Part shown: positions 1 to 6,968 of the stretch, piece after piece
Layout: each line of letters starts with the position of its first letter
Position numbering within the stretch: position 1 is the stretch's first letter
NCBI GenBank assembly: GCA_044375415.1
Contig: JBILMS010000032.1
Location: 1 to 38,624, forward strand
Source: JAWXBG01 sp044375415
Lineage (GTDB): Bacteria; Bacteroidota; Bacteroidia; Flavobacteriales_D; Sanyastnellaceae
Reading direction: 5' to 3'
Length of the DNA: 38,624 nt
The notes under the pieces: generated by a model
What the model was told of the DNA's origin: nothing
The model's database searches: none
What the model saw: only the letters and a program-made list of their open reading frames with translations
Position numbers and translations under genes: made by a program

Positions 1-1448
1 AGCACTTCAAACTCCTTTTCTGAACCCACATAATAGCTCTCGTTTTTCGCCGCCATCTCCATCTCTTTGAATAATACTTCCGTGTAAGTCTCGTATTCAA
101 AGTCTCGAGTAGCTGCGTATTCGGAGAACTGATTAAACTCGCTGTCCGACAATTTAAAAGATGCCGAATCTATCGTTTCATGTGTATTTCTATACTTCGT
201 AGCCCAATCGAAAATCACCCAATGTCCCATCAGAGCTCCTAAAATATGTGAGGTATCGGAATTCAATACCTCCACATCCGGACGGATTCCACGGCCATCG
301 AAAACTGTCCGTCCATTGCGGGTTGTAAAGGCCTTTACCAATGAATCCGAAACAGCATTTACCTCACCCGTTTCGGCGCGATGCGAATAATCAAGTCGCT
401 GAATGCATCGTCCACTCGGCGTATAATATTTCGCAACCGTTAATTTTAACTTCGTGTTGTACGCCAAATCTTTGGTCTGCTGCACAAGGCCTTTGCCAAA
501 GGATTCTTCTCCGACTACTACAGCGCGATCGAGATCTTGCAAACTTCCGCTCACAATTTCAGATGCAGAAGCCGACATTGGATCAATCAGAACAACTAAT
601 GGAATCTCCGTATCCAAAGGTTCATTTAGGGCGCTGTATGTTTTATTCCACTCTGTGATTTTCCCTTTTGTACGAACAACTTCGGTTCCTTTTGGAACGA
701 AGAAATTCACAATGTTCACCGACTCACGCAATAGACCTCCACCATTGCCGCGCAGATCGAGAATAAGTTTTGTCATTCCCTTTTTCTTCAAATCCAAAAA
801 CGCATCTCGAACATCTCCACTCGCGCGGGCTGTAAATCCGGTTAGTTTAATATAACCGATACCGTCGCCCATCATGTCGTAAAACGGTACGTCGGGCATC
901 TGCACCTCAGCGCGTTTTAGCTTAAATGTGATAGGTTCTACAACTCCGTCGCGGGTAACCACAATTTCAACTTCGGTGCCCGCTTGACCACTCATCTGGT
1001 CTTCAAGTTCCGTATGATTTTTACCTATTACCGATTTGCCATTTACTTTAATAACCACGTCGCCGGCACGCATACCGGCCTTTTCAGCCGGATATCCTTC
1101 GTAGGGTTCTACAATGGTAATTCGACCATCAATAGTGTTTACAAGGGTGCCAATTCCCCCATATTCACCGGTGGTCATATAACGATAGTCCTCAATTTTC
1201 GATTCCGGATAATACACCGTATAAGGATCGAGTGACTTCAACATCGCGTCTATTCCGGTTTTCATCAATGCTCCCGGCTTCGTCTCATCGACGTAATAGA
1301 TATTCAATTCTTTGTACAGAGAATTAAAAATTTCCATGTTTTTGGAAATCTCGAAAAAATCATCGGCTACGGTTGCGGATACCATTACCACCGGAATTGC
1401 CAGTGCTAAGGCCCATTTTCGAGATTTGGAAGTACTAAATAGTTTCAT
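1..1448 (-). CDS. S41 family C-terminal processing peptidase (partial, C-terminus beyond window)
   Basis: A periplasmic serine protease of the CtpA/Prc family, which cleaves proteins near their C-termini. Read on the minus strand, the protein opens with MKLFSTSKSRKW and a hydrophobic signal or anchor segment (about residues 11-27). A PDZ-like region follows, then the peptidase core with the SASASE motif holding the catalytic serine and the FGKGLVQQ motif holding the catalytic lysine. The frame stays open to the first base of the window, so the C-terminus is missing here. The ATG (1446-1448) lies inside the last codons of rnpA, a 14-bp overlap that suggests translational coupling. A second S41 peptidase lies on the other side of rnpA. 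The substrate is unknown; the family call is firm. Confidence 0.9.
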   Translation of the reverse strand, partial: MKLFSTSKSRKWALALAIPVVMVSATVADDFFEISKNMEIFNSLYKELNIYYVDETKPGALMKTGIDAMLKSLDPYTVYYPESKIEDYRYMTTGEYGGIGTLVNTIDGRITIVEPYEGYPAEKAGMRAGDVVIKVNGKSVIGKNHTELEDQMSGQAGTEVEIVVTRDGVVEPITFKLKRAEVQMPDVPFYDMMGDGIGYIKLTGFTARASGDVRDAFLDLKKKGMTKLILDLRGNGGGLLRESVNIVNFFVPKGTEVVRTKGKITEWNKTYSALNEPLDTEIPLVVLIDPMSASASEIVSGSLQDLDRAVVVGEESFGKGLVQQTKDLAYNTKLKLTVAKYYTPSGRCIQRLDYSHRAETGEVNAVSDSLVKAFTTRNGRTVFDGRGIRPDVEVLNSDTSHILGALMGHWVIFDWATKYRNTHETIDSASFKLSDSEFNQFSEYAATRDFEYETYTEVLFKEMEMAAKNESYYVGSEKEFEV

Positions 1449-1884
1449 GCGATTCTTGCTTTTTCGTTTCCTGTTCAACCCACGATCCATAACGTATAAC
1501 AAGCTCTCTTATTTTATCATGAACGTAATCGAAGTCGGGCATCGTCCTGCCTGTAAAGATAAACATGAGGGCAGCCTGCTTACTACAGGTGCTCAGGGCT
1601 GTATTATGAACATGTTTATGAAGTCTGTAGGCCTCTCTCATAAGACGTTTGATTCTATTGCGATCGTGTGCCCGCTTGAAGTTTCGCTTCCCAACCGTAA
1701 ACAAGGCCTGCGAAGGAACTTTTTCATAAAGGGTACAATGCAAATGAAGCAATATGATCGCCGGTGTTTTTATCGCCACGCCCTTATCGTAGAGTTCTTC
1801 AATAAGCTTTTTGCGACACAGCTTTTCTTCTTTGGGAAAGGTGTGTCGAATCTTTACTTCATTCGATGGACTTTCTGACGACAA
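1435..1884 (-). CDS. rnpA: Ribonuclease P protein component
   Basis: The protein subunit of RNase P, which helps the catalytic RNA trim the 5' leader of pre-tRNAs in the cytoplasm. The family signature is the basic RNR helix, seen here as AHDRNRIKRLMREAYRLHK; the N-terminal FPKEEKLCRKKLIEELYDKG is also typical. At 149 codons it is slightly longer than the usual 115-130. No ATG is available in frame near the N-terminus: an in-frame TAA lies five codons upstream of a TTG at 1882-1884, so TTG is the probable start and the exact start is less certain than the identity. It follows the upstream S41 gene by 8 bp and overlaps the downstream S41 gene by 14 bp, so the three are probably co-transcribed. 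The usual partner rpmH is not adjacent. Confidence 0.9.
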   Translation of the reverse strand: MSSESPSNEVKIRHTFPKEEKLCRKKLIEELYDKGVAIKTPAIILLHLHCTLYEKVPSQALFTVGKRNFKRAHDRNRIKRLMREAYRLHKHVHNTALSTCSKQAALMFIFTGRTMPDFDYVHDKIRELVIRYGSWVEQETKKQESHETI

Positions 1885-1892
1885 ATCAACTG

Positions 1893-3596
1893 TTATTTAA
1901 CAACGACGAGCTGAGCGTACTCTTTGTAATTGTTTATTACCTGAAGCGCCTTGATGAAATCTTGGTCGTGACGCAGTACAATTCTCTGACGGGTATTGTC
2001 TGAGAAAATCGTTCTTCCGATTTCACCTTTCACATGCAATAGAAGGTATTCTTTGATCCTCGCCTTTGACAATTCAGCCGTTTTAATACCCTCTTTCTGT
2101 GCCTCTGCTATCAATGCTTTGAAGGTGCTTTCGGGAACAGTAAACTTCTCAGCAAAAATTTCTCCACTTCCATATTCCCTCAAATCTTCCCGATTTTGAT
2201 CTGCATAATTGAAACAGAATTTGCGCATTAACCCGGAATAAACAATCTCGCTGATAGCACCGGAGAAAAGGGTAGTGTCGATAGAAACAAAAACATCCGG
2301 AGTGATGCCACCACCACCATAAACAATTCTTCCTCCCGGAGTGCGATACTTGAGGCTATCGTTAACGAGCACACTGTCGGCACTGGTTAATTCGCCGCGT
2401 TCAAAACGTTCGGCAAAACTCTCTTCATAGACAATGGTATCTCCATAAGGTTTTTGGATACAACGGCCCGTAGGTGTGTAGTAACGGGCAATGGTCAAAC
2501 GCAATGCACTGTTGTCCGGCAAGTCTAGTTCGTTTTGCACAAGCCCTTTCCCGAAAGATCTTCTTCCAACGGTAATACTGCGATCCCAATCTTGAAGAGC
2601 TCCTGCAACAATTTCACTTGCCGAAGCCGAATTCTGATTAATCAAAACCACAATTTCAACATCTTTGAACTTCCCTTTCTTTTTTGATGTAGTTGTTTCT
2701 GTCGGTTTATGAACGCCTTTCATAGAAACAATCACTTTTCCCTCCGTTAAAAATTCTTCGACGATACCGGTCGCCTGGTTCATCAATCCACCGCCGTTGT
2801 TGCGCAAATCAAGAATGAGCTTTTTCATTCCTTTGCTCTTCAACTCTGTCGCAGCCGACATAAACTCCTCATACGTGGTGGAGGCAAATCGATCAATTTC
2901 TATGTAGCCGACTTCTTTATCGGCCATAAACCAGCTTGTAACGCTTTTTATCGGAATCTCTCCGCGTTCGAGAGCGTAGTCAACCAGTTCCTTTTTACCA
3001 TGACGTTTTACACTAATGGAGACCTTACTTCCGCCCGGACCTTTAAGCAAGGAAGCTACTTTTTCTGCATCGAGGTCTTTTCCGGAAATTTCTTTGCCAT
3101 CGACTCTTACTATTCGGTCGCCTTCTTCTAATCCCGCCTTTTCTGAGGGACCACCCGAAATCGTTTTAACCACACACAAAGAATCCCGCAAAAGCACAAA
3201 TTCAATTCCTATACCTTCAAAGGAACCCTTCATCTGTTCTGCAATGCGCTCACTTTCCTCCGGACTAATGTATTGGCTATGTGGGTCTAGATTTTTTAAA
3301 ACGGAAATGATTGCACCATCCACCAACTTGCGTTTTTCGATGCTATCTACATAGTTGTTCTCAATGTAATCTATGATACTCACCAACTTATTCGGATTCG
3401 ATTCCGAGGTGGGTGACTGCTGTACGGTAAAAATATTTCGGTCGCCCAAATTGGTGCCGATGAACATACCCAATATCAAAGTGCCCGCGAACAACAAAGG
3501 TTGCAGGGCGCTGTGTCTTCCTGGGTTCGCACCGCTTCCCGACGGTGTATTCTCCACTTCTACTCTTCTGAACTTGTCCAGATTTTCATTATTCAT
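1893..3596 (-). CDS. S41 family C-terminal processing peptidase
   Basis: A membrane-anchored periplasmic protease of about 567 residues. A short cytoplasmic N-terminus precedes one membrane segment (about residues 34-50). Next come the N-terminal S41 helices, a PDZ domain (about 122-202, containing GGPSEKAGLEEGDRIVRVDG) and the peptidase core. The core has SASASE (about 323-328) with the catalytic serine and RRSFGKGLVQ with the catalytic lysine near 350. The ATG at 3594-3596 is preferred over a TTG nine bases upstream. No strong Shine-Dalgarno is visible, which is usual for Bacteroidota. It is the first gene of a probable operon with rnpA and the second S41 gene. The two peptidases share the same core motifs but differ clearly elsewhere, so they are old paralogues and not a recent duplication. 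Confidence 0.92.
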   Translation of the reverse strand: MNNENLDKFRRVEVENTPSGSGANPGRHSALQPLLFAGTLILGMFIGTNLGDRNIFTVQQSPTSESNPNKLVSIIDYIENNYVDSIEKRKLVDGAIISVLKNLDPHSQYISPEESERIAEQMKGSFEGIGIEFVLLRDSLCVVKTISGGPSEKAGLEEGDRIVRVDGKEISGKDLDAEKVASLLKGPGGSKVSISVKRHGKKELVDYALERGEIPIKSVTSWFMADKEVGYIEIDRFASTTYEEFMSAATELKSKGMKKLILDLRNNGGGLMNQATGIVEEFLTEGKVIVSMKGVHKPTETTTSKKKGKFKDVEIVVLINQNSASASEIVAGALQDWDRSITVGRRSFGKGLVQNELDLPDNSALRLTIARYYTPTGRCIQKPYGDTIVYEESFAERFERGELTSADSVLVNDSLKYRTPGGRIVYGGGGITPDVFVSIDTTLFSGAISEIVYSGLMRKFCFNYADQNREDLREYGSGEIFAEKFTVPESTFKALIAEAQKEGIKTAELSKARIKEYLLLHVKGEIGRTIFSDNTRQRIVLRHDQDFIKALQVINNYKEYAQLVVVK

Positions 3597-3703
3597 CTTA
3601 TCCAACCCGATTTAAAAGCCGAAATCTAATGGCGTTTAGGCTTACAACGAAATTATTGTTCCTTATTTATGTTATCAAAATCTCTCTATTCAAACTTCTA
3701 GGA

Positions 3704-4141
3704 CTAAACGTTTTCTATTTGGATGATGTTCAGGCCGGCTTCTCTTAAAAAATCCAAACCTGCCGGATCCTTATAAGCCACTTGGTAAACCATACGTTCT
3801 ATACCCGCCTGCAAAATGAGCTTGCAACACTCTTTACATGGAGAAAGCGTGATGTACAAGGTAGAACCCTTCGCACTATTGGCGCTCCGTGCAACCTTCA
3901 AAATGGCATTAGCCTCGGCATGCAAAACATACCACAAAGTATCCCCGTTATCATCTTCGCAATGGTTGGGAAATCCGCTGGGTGTGCCGTTATATCCATC
4001 GCTGATAATCATTCCGTCTTTTACCAATAATGCCCCTACTTGTTTGCGTTTGCAATGGGAGAGCTTCGACCACTCCAAGGCCATTTTCAAATAGGCACGG
4101 TCGTATCTCTCCTGCTTAGCATGATTTCGAGCTTCTGTCAT
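3704..4141 (-). CDS. dCMP deaminase (cytidine/deoxycytidylate deaminase family)
   Basis: A zinc-dependent deaminase converting dCMP to dUMP, feeding dTTP synthesis in the cytosol. The zinc site is visible as HAEANAIL (histidine ligand plus catalytic glutamate) and SPCKECCK (two cysteine ligands). The N-terminal MALEWSKLSHCKRKQVGALL and the DGYNGTPSGFPNHCE segment are typical of the ComEB/dCMP deaminase branch and argue against a tRNA or guanine deaminase. The start is placed at ATG 4139-4141 (145 aa), not nine codons upstream, because a TACCTTTG promoter box lies four bases before this ATG and would be inside the longer reading frame. The gene is divergent from the cobalamin adenosyltransferase. 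Confidence 0.9.
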   Translation of the reverse strand: MTEARNHAKQERYDRAYLKMALEWSKLSHCKRKQVGALLVKDGMIISDGYNGTPSGFPNHCEDDNGDTLWYVLHAEANAILKVARSANSAKGSTLYITLSPCKECCKLILQAGIERMVYQVAYKDPAGLDFLREAGLNIIQIENV

Positions 4142-4145
4142 GGGG

Positions 4146-4173
4146 CAAAGGTAAACCGAGAAAACCACGCAAA
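4146..4173 (-). promoter_or_regulatory. Bacteroidota-type promoter for the dCMP deaminase gene, probably leaderless
   Basis: On the minus strand TACCTTTG (4146-4153) matches the TAnnTTTG -7 box exactly and lies four bases (CCCC) upstream of the ATG. A TTTG at 4170-4173 is a possible -33 element, with a 16-bp spacer that is slightly short. Transcription would begin at or within a few bases of the start codon. Confidence 0.55.
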
Positions 4174-4202
4174 TGCGGTCTACAACATACTCATTTCAAT
4201 AA

Positions 4203-4239
4203 TTTGGGAACAAAATGATGTGGTGAGTGTCTAGATTCG
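4203..4239 (+). promoter_or_regulatory. Possible promoter of the cobalamin adenosyltransferase gene
   Basis: TAGATTCG (4232-4239) is one base off the TAnnTTTG -7 consensus, and a TTTG occurs at 4203-4206. The 25-bp spacer is longer than the usual 17-23, so this is a weak prediction. Confidence 0.3.
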
Positions 4240-4273
4240 CAAGGCAATAAATTAAATCGAACAACCCGAAATA

Positions 4274-4822
4274 ATGAAGATTTATACCAAACAAGGCGAC
4301 AATGGCACTACTCAATTGTTGGGAGGAAAACGTGTCCCTAAACATCATGTGAAAATTGAGGCTTATGGTACGGTCGACGAACTGAATAGCTGCATTGGGC
4401 TGCTCCGCGATCAAGAAGTAGCAATTCCCGCACGTGAGCTATTTATTGCCATTCAAGATCGACTTTTTGTAATCGGCGGTATGCTTGCAATGGAAGAAGG
4501 ACATACCGGATTTGTCATACCGGTTCTAGAGCCCGCTGATGTAGAAGTCTTGGAGAAAGAAATAGACCTGATGGAAACACAGCTTCTGCCCATGAAAAAC
4601 TTCATTCTTCCGGGCGGCCATCCTTCCGTGTCACATTGCCACATTGCCCGATGCGTGTGCCGCAGAGCCGAACGGAATGTTACCCATTTGTCGGAATTTG
4701 AAGGGGTAGAAAGTCTTATCGTTCACTATTTGAATCGACTCAGCGATTTCCTTTTCGTTTTGTCCAGAAAATGGACCGTTGAACTCGGTGCATTGGAAAT
4801 CCCTTGGAAACCTCGAGGATAA
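4274..4822 (+). CDS. Cob(I)alamin adenosyltransferase, PduO type
   Basis: Transfers the 5'-deoxyadenosyl group of ATP to cob(I)alamin to make adenosylcobalamin. The PduO-type ATR fold is recognised by the N-terminal ATP-binding TKQGDNGTTQLLGG, by VDELNSCIGL, by RCVCRRAERNV with conserved arginines, and by the C-terminal YLNRLSDFLFVLSRKW. At 182 residues it is the normal length for a single-domain ATR. No B12 biosynthesis genes or B12-dependent enzymes are adjacent, so it probably serves salvage of imported cobalamin. The ATG at 4274 starts right at the conserved N-terminus. Confidence 0.92.
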   Translation: MKIYTKQGDNGTTQLLGGKRVPKHHVKIEAYGTVDELNSCIGLLRDQEVAIPARELFIAIQDRLFVIGGMLAMEEGHTGFVIPVLEPADVEVLEKEIDLMETQLLPMKNFILPGGHPSVSHCHIARCVCRRAERNVTHLSEFEGVESLIVHYLNRLSDFLFVLSRKWTVELGALEIPWKPRG

Positions 4823-4884
4823 ATTTAACGTATAAGGCTATTTTTCAATGTCTTAAACTTGATGGTGAAACCCCAAATTTTGCA

Positions 4885-4915
4885 TTTGCAGAATCCATGA
4901 AAAGCATTACTTTCG
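4885..4915 (+). promoter_or_regulatory. Promoter of the DUF2795 gene (TTTG-N19-TACTTTCG)
   Basis: TTTG at 4885-4888 and TACTTTCG at 4908-4915 are separated by exactly 19 bp, the classical spacing of the Bacteroidota primary promoter; the -7 box differs from consensus at one position. The predicted transcription start near 4921 would give a leader of about 40 nt before the ATG at 4960. Confidence 0.6.
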
Positions 4916-4959
4916 CACGTCTTTAAAAGAAGAAAGAAACACCTAATTGCATTGCCGCT

Positions 4960-5181
4960 ATGTATTGGACACTAGAATTGGCCTCATATCTCGAAGACGC
5001 TCCTTGGCCTGCGACGAAGGATGAATTGATCGATTTTGCTATGAGAACAGGCGCGCCACTGGAAGTAGTGGAGAATCTTCAGCAAATTGAAGATGACGAA
5101 GAAGTTTTCGATACCATTGAAGACATCTGGCCTGATTACCCTACCAAAGAAGACTTCTTCTTCAACGAGGACGAGTATTAA
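4960..5181 (+). CDS. DUF2795 domain-containing acidic small protein
   Basis: A 73-residue, strongly acidic protein beginning MYWTLELASYLEDAPWPATK and ending in an aspartate/glutamate- and phenylalanine-rich tail. The sequence matches the DUF2795 family, widespread and nearly invariant in Bacteroidota; its function is not known. The pattern LIDFAMRTGAPLEVVENLQQI suggests a small helical bundle. It is monocistronic, with its own well-formed promoter upstream and a strong intrinsic terminator 25 bp after the stop codon, suggesting a discrete, well-expressed transcript. Confidence 0.88.
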   Translation: MYWTLELASYLEDAPWPATKDELIDFAMRTGAPLEVVENLQQIEDDEEVFDTIEDIWPDYPTKEDFFFNEDEY

Positions 5182-5205
5182 TTCACTCGTTTATACCCCC
5201 ATTGC

Positions 5206-5235
5206 AAACGTCCCGAAATCGGGACGTTTTTTTTT
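5206..5235 (+). terminator. Rho-independent terminator after the DUF2795 gene
   Basis: A perfect GC-containing hairpin, AAACGTCCCG with its reverse complement (arms 5206-5215 and 5220-5229, 4-nt loop), is followed by a run of nine T ending at 5235. Confidence 0.9.
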
Positions 5236-5260
5236 GGAAACGCGCCACGGCGTGCGCGGA

Positions 5261-5281
5261 ATGCACCCACGAGCGGTGCAT
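5261..5281. repeat. Solitary REP-like palindrome related to the array at 17.1-17.3 kb
   Basis: A 21-bp imperfect palindrome with arms ATGCACC and GGTGCAT around CACGAGC. As the reverse complement it differs from the REP unit after the RAYT gene (17141-17161) at a single base. It lies between the terminator of the plus-strand DUF2795 gene and the stop codon of the minus-strand barrel protein, that is, between convergent genes. A GC-rich segment with GCGC repeats (5241-5258) precedes it. Confidence 0.7.
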
Positions 5282-5288
5282 ATACGCA

Positions 5289-5990
5289 TTAAAATTCAAA
5301 TGCAATTCCCAATTGGTAGGTCCATTTATCGGTGCGCGATTCCTTGGTTTCGAAGGTGATCGAATTGTCAGTTGCAACCTGAATAGTTTCCTTATCGACG
5401 AAGGTTGTGGTGCCGCTCTGCAGATTTTCGAATCGCGCTTCGAGCAAAAATGATTGCCCTAACTTGATTCGCAAGCCTGCAGCCCAACCCAATGTGAGAG
5501 CCATATCCCAATGTTCGCGATCCGTATTGGCTACATCCGAAAATGTATCATCGTCTATAGATACATTCGTCTTAGTAATATAGGTCTCAAAACCTGAAAG
5601 CCCCTCAACATAAGGTTGGAAGGCCCCGGCAAAGGGACGAAAACGTCCCAACAAGAGGTATCGGTTGTTGTTGCTTCGGATGCGCATATCACCTTGTTCA
5701 TAGATATCGTTGCCTAAATCGTCGGTGTACACATAAACATCCACATCTTCTTTTTGTGATCCCATGCTGTTCCAAGCAACGGCAATTCCAACTTCGAAAG
5801 GCGATCTGCCCATGGGTGCGGCAAAAGTTCCGGCCAGTCCAGCAGGATAACCATCAAATGCTTCGGAAAACTGACCTTTTGGTTCGACAATCTGAACACC
5901 GAATCCAAGTGAGGGATTTCGCTGGTTGCGCTGTGCCATAACTACTGTGCTCAGCACTAAAAAGGATACTATTAGGTAAACGTTTTTCAT
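5289..5990 (-). CDS. Outer-membrane beta-barrel protein (porin-like)
   Basis: A 233-residue secreted protein. The signal peptide covers residues 1-19, ending VVMAQ (probable cleavage after Ala18 or Gln19). The mature part has alternating polar and aromatic strands and ends in WTYQLGIAFEF, a terminal phenylalanine of the kind used by outer-membrane barrels for BAM recognition. AALTLGWAAGLRIKL-like segments and LLEARFENL are typical barrel hairpins. It resembles the loosely defined 'outer membrane beta-barrel/porin family protein' group of Bacteroidota, with no assigned ligand. A REP-like palindrome lies just after its stop codon. Divergent from rfbD with only 75 bp between starts. Confidence 0.75.
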   Translation of the reverse strand: MKNVYLIVSFLVLSTVVMAQRNQRNPSLGFGVQIVEPKGQFSEAFDGYPAGLAGTFAAPMGRSPFEVGIAVAWNSMGSQKEDVDVYVYTDDLGNDIYEQGDMRIRSNNNRYLLLGRFRPFAGAFQPYVEGLSGFETYITKTNVSIDDDTFSDVANTDREHWDMALTLGWAAGLRIKLGQSFLLEARFENLQSGTTTFVDKETIQVATDNSITFETKESRTDKWTYQLGIAFEF

Positions 5991-6029
5991 GGCAATTCAA
6001 TTTTGTTTACATCGGGTCTATGCCAACCA

Positions 6030-6061
6030 TTGTGCCAACAAAAATATGACCTGTACTTTTG
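6030..6061 (+). promoter_or_regulatory. Promoter of rfbD, probably leaderless
   Basis: TACTTTTG (6054-6061) matches TAnnTTTG exactly, and TTGTG begins at 6030, about 19 bp upstream. The ATG at 6066 starts four bases after the box, so the transcript probably begins at or very near the start codon. Confidence 0.6.
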
Positions 6062-6065
6062 CAGC

Positions 6066-6959
6066 ATGCAAATAGGCTTCCCAAAGAACGAAAAACCCCG
6101 AATCTTATTGACCGGCGCGGGCGGGCAATTGGGTCACGAATTCATTGCTATCGCCTCCAAATGGCCACAATTTAACATTCTTGCCCTGGGCCGAGACGAT
6201 TTTGACATAAGCCTTGAAAGCCGAGTAAAGGATTTTATTGAAGATCACGCCCCGGATGTAGTCATTAACTGTGCGGCCTATACCAATGTCGAAAAAGCCG
6301 AAGAAGATAGGGAAAATGCATACCTCATCAATGGAACAGCCCCGGGCTGGCTGGCCGAGGCCTGCGATCAAAGTGAAAGCCTTCTCATACATTATTCTAC
6401 CGACTACGTTTTTGAAGGTAATGAAAATAGCCCAAGGGTAGAATCAGATCCGGTATCTCCTATAAATGTTTATGGCCGAAGTAAATGGATCGGAGAAAAA
6501 AATATTCGCTCTGCCACAGAGAACTATTTAATCCTCCGAGTATCGTGGCTCTACAGCAATTACGGACATAATTTTTTCAAAACCATGATGCGTTTATCAC
6601 ACCAAAAAGAAGAGCTTCGAGTGGTGAACGATCAAATAGCCAGCCCAACATATGCCCGTCTATTAGCACATAATACAATGAACTTAATCGATAAATATCT
6701 CCGCAGGGATGACTTCGAGCCCGGCTTGTACCACTACGCCGAAGCCGGAGAAGCGAGTTGGTATGATTTTACAAAAGAAATCGTTCGCTTAAATCAATCT
6801 TCGGTAAATGTGATCCCGGTAGCTACATCCGAATTTCCTACCAAAGCCCAACGACCGATTTACTCTAAACTTAACTCCTCTCTTTTTACCCAAATGAGCG
6901 GTATCTCTTTGCCCACCTGGCAAGAATCTTTACAAGACTGTTTTACTAATCACAGATAA
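6066..6959 (+). CDS. rfbD: dTDP-4-dehydrorhamnose reductase (RfbD/RmlD family)
   Basis: An NAD(P)H-dependent short-chain reductase for the last step of dTDP-L-rhamnose synthesis, a precursor of cell-surface polysaccharide. The Rossmann glycine motif GAGGQLG is near residues 17-23. STDYVFEG carries the substrate-binding threonine/aspartate pair, and YGRSKWIGE holds the YxxxK catalytic pair. The length of 297 residues is normal. The frame remains open 21 codons upstream, but the promoter box at 6054-6061 and the position of the glycine motif support the ATG at 6066. It is 9 bp from the phosphohexomutase gene, so the two form an operon for sugar-nucleotide supply. Other rml genes (A, B, C) are not in the window. 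Confidence 0.85.
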   Translation: MQIGFPKNEKPRILLTGAGGQLGHEFIAIASKWPQFNILALGRDDFDISLESRVKDFIEDHAPDVVINCAAYTNVEKAEEDRENAYLINGTAPGWLAEACDQSESLLIHYSTDYVFEGNENSPRVESDPVSPINVYGRSKWIGEKNIRSATENYLILRVSWLYSNYGHNFFKTMMRLSHQKEELRVVNDQIASPTYARLLAHNTMNLIDKYLRRDDFEPGLYHYAEAGEASWYDFTKEIVRLNQSSVNVIPVATSEFPTKAQRPIYSKLNSSLFTQMSGISLPTWQESLQDCFTNHR

Positions 6960-6968
6960 GTTAATTCC

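Noticed and set aside
1312..1878. 188-codon plus-strand frame over rnpA
   Set aside because: Antisense to rnpA and the start of the S41 gene, both of which have clear family motifs.
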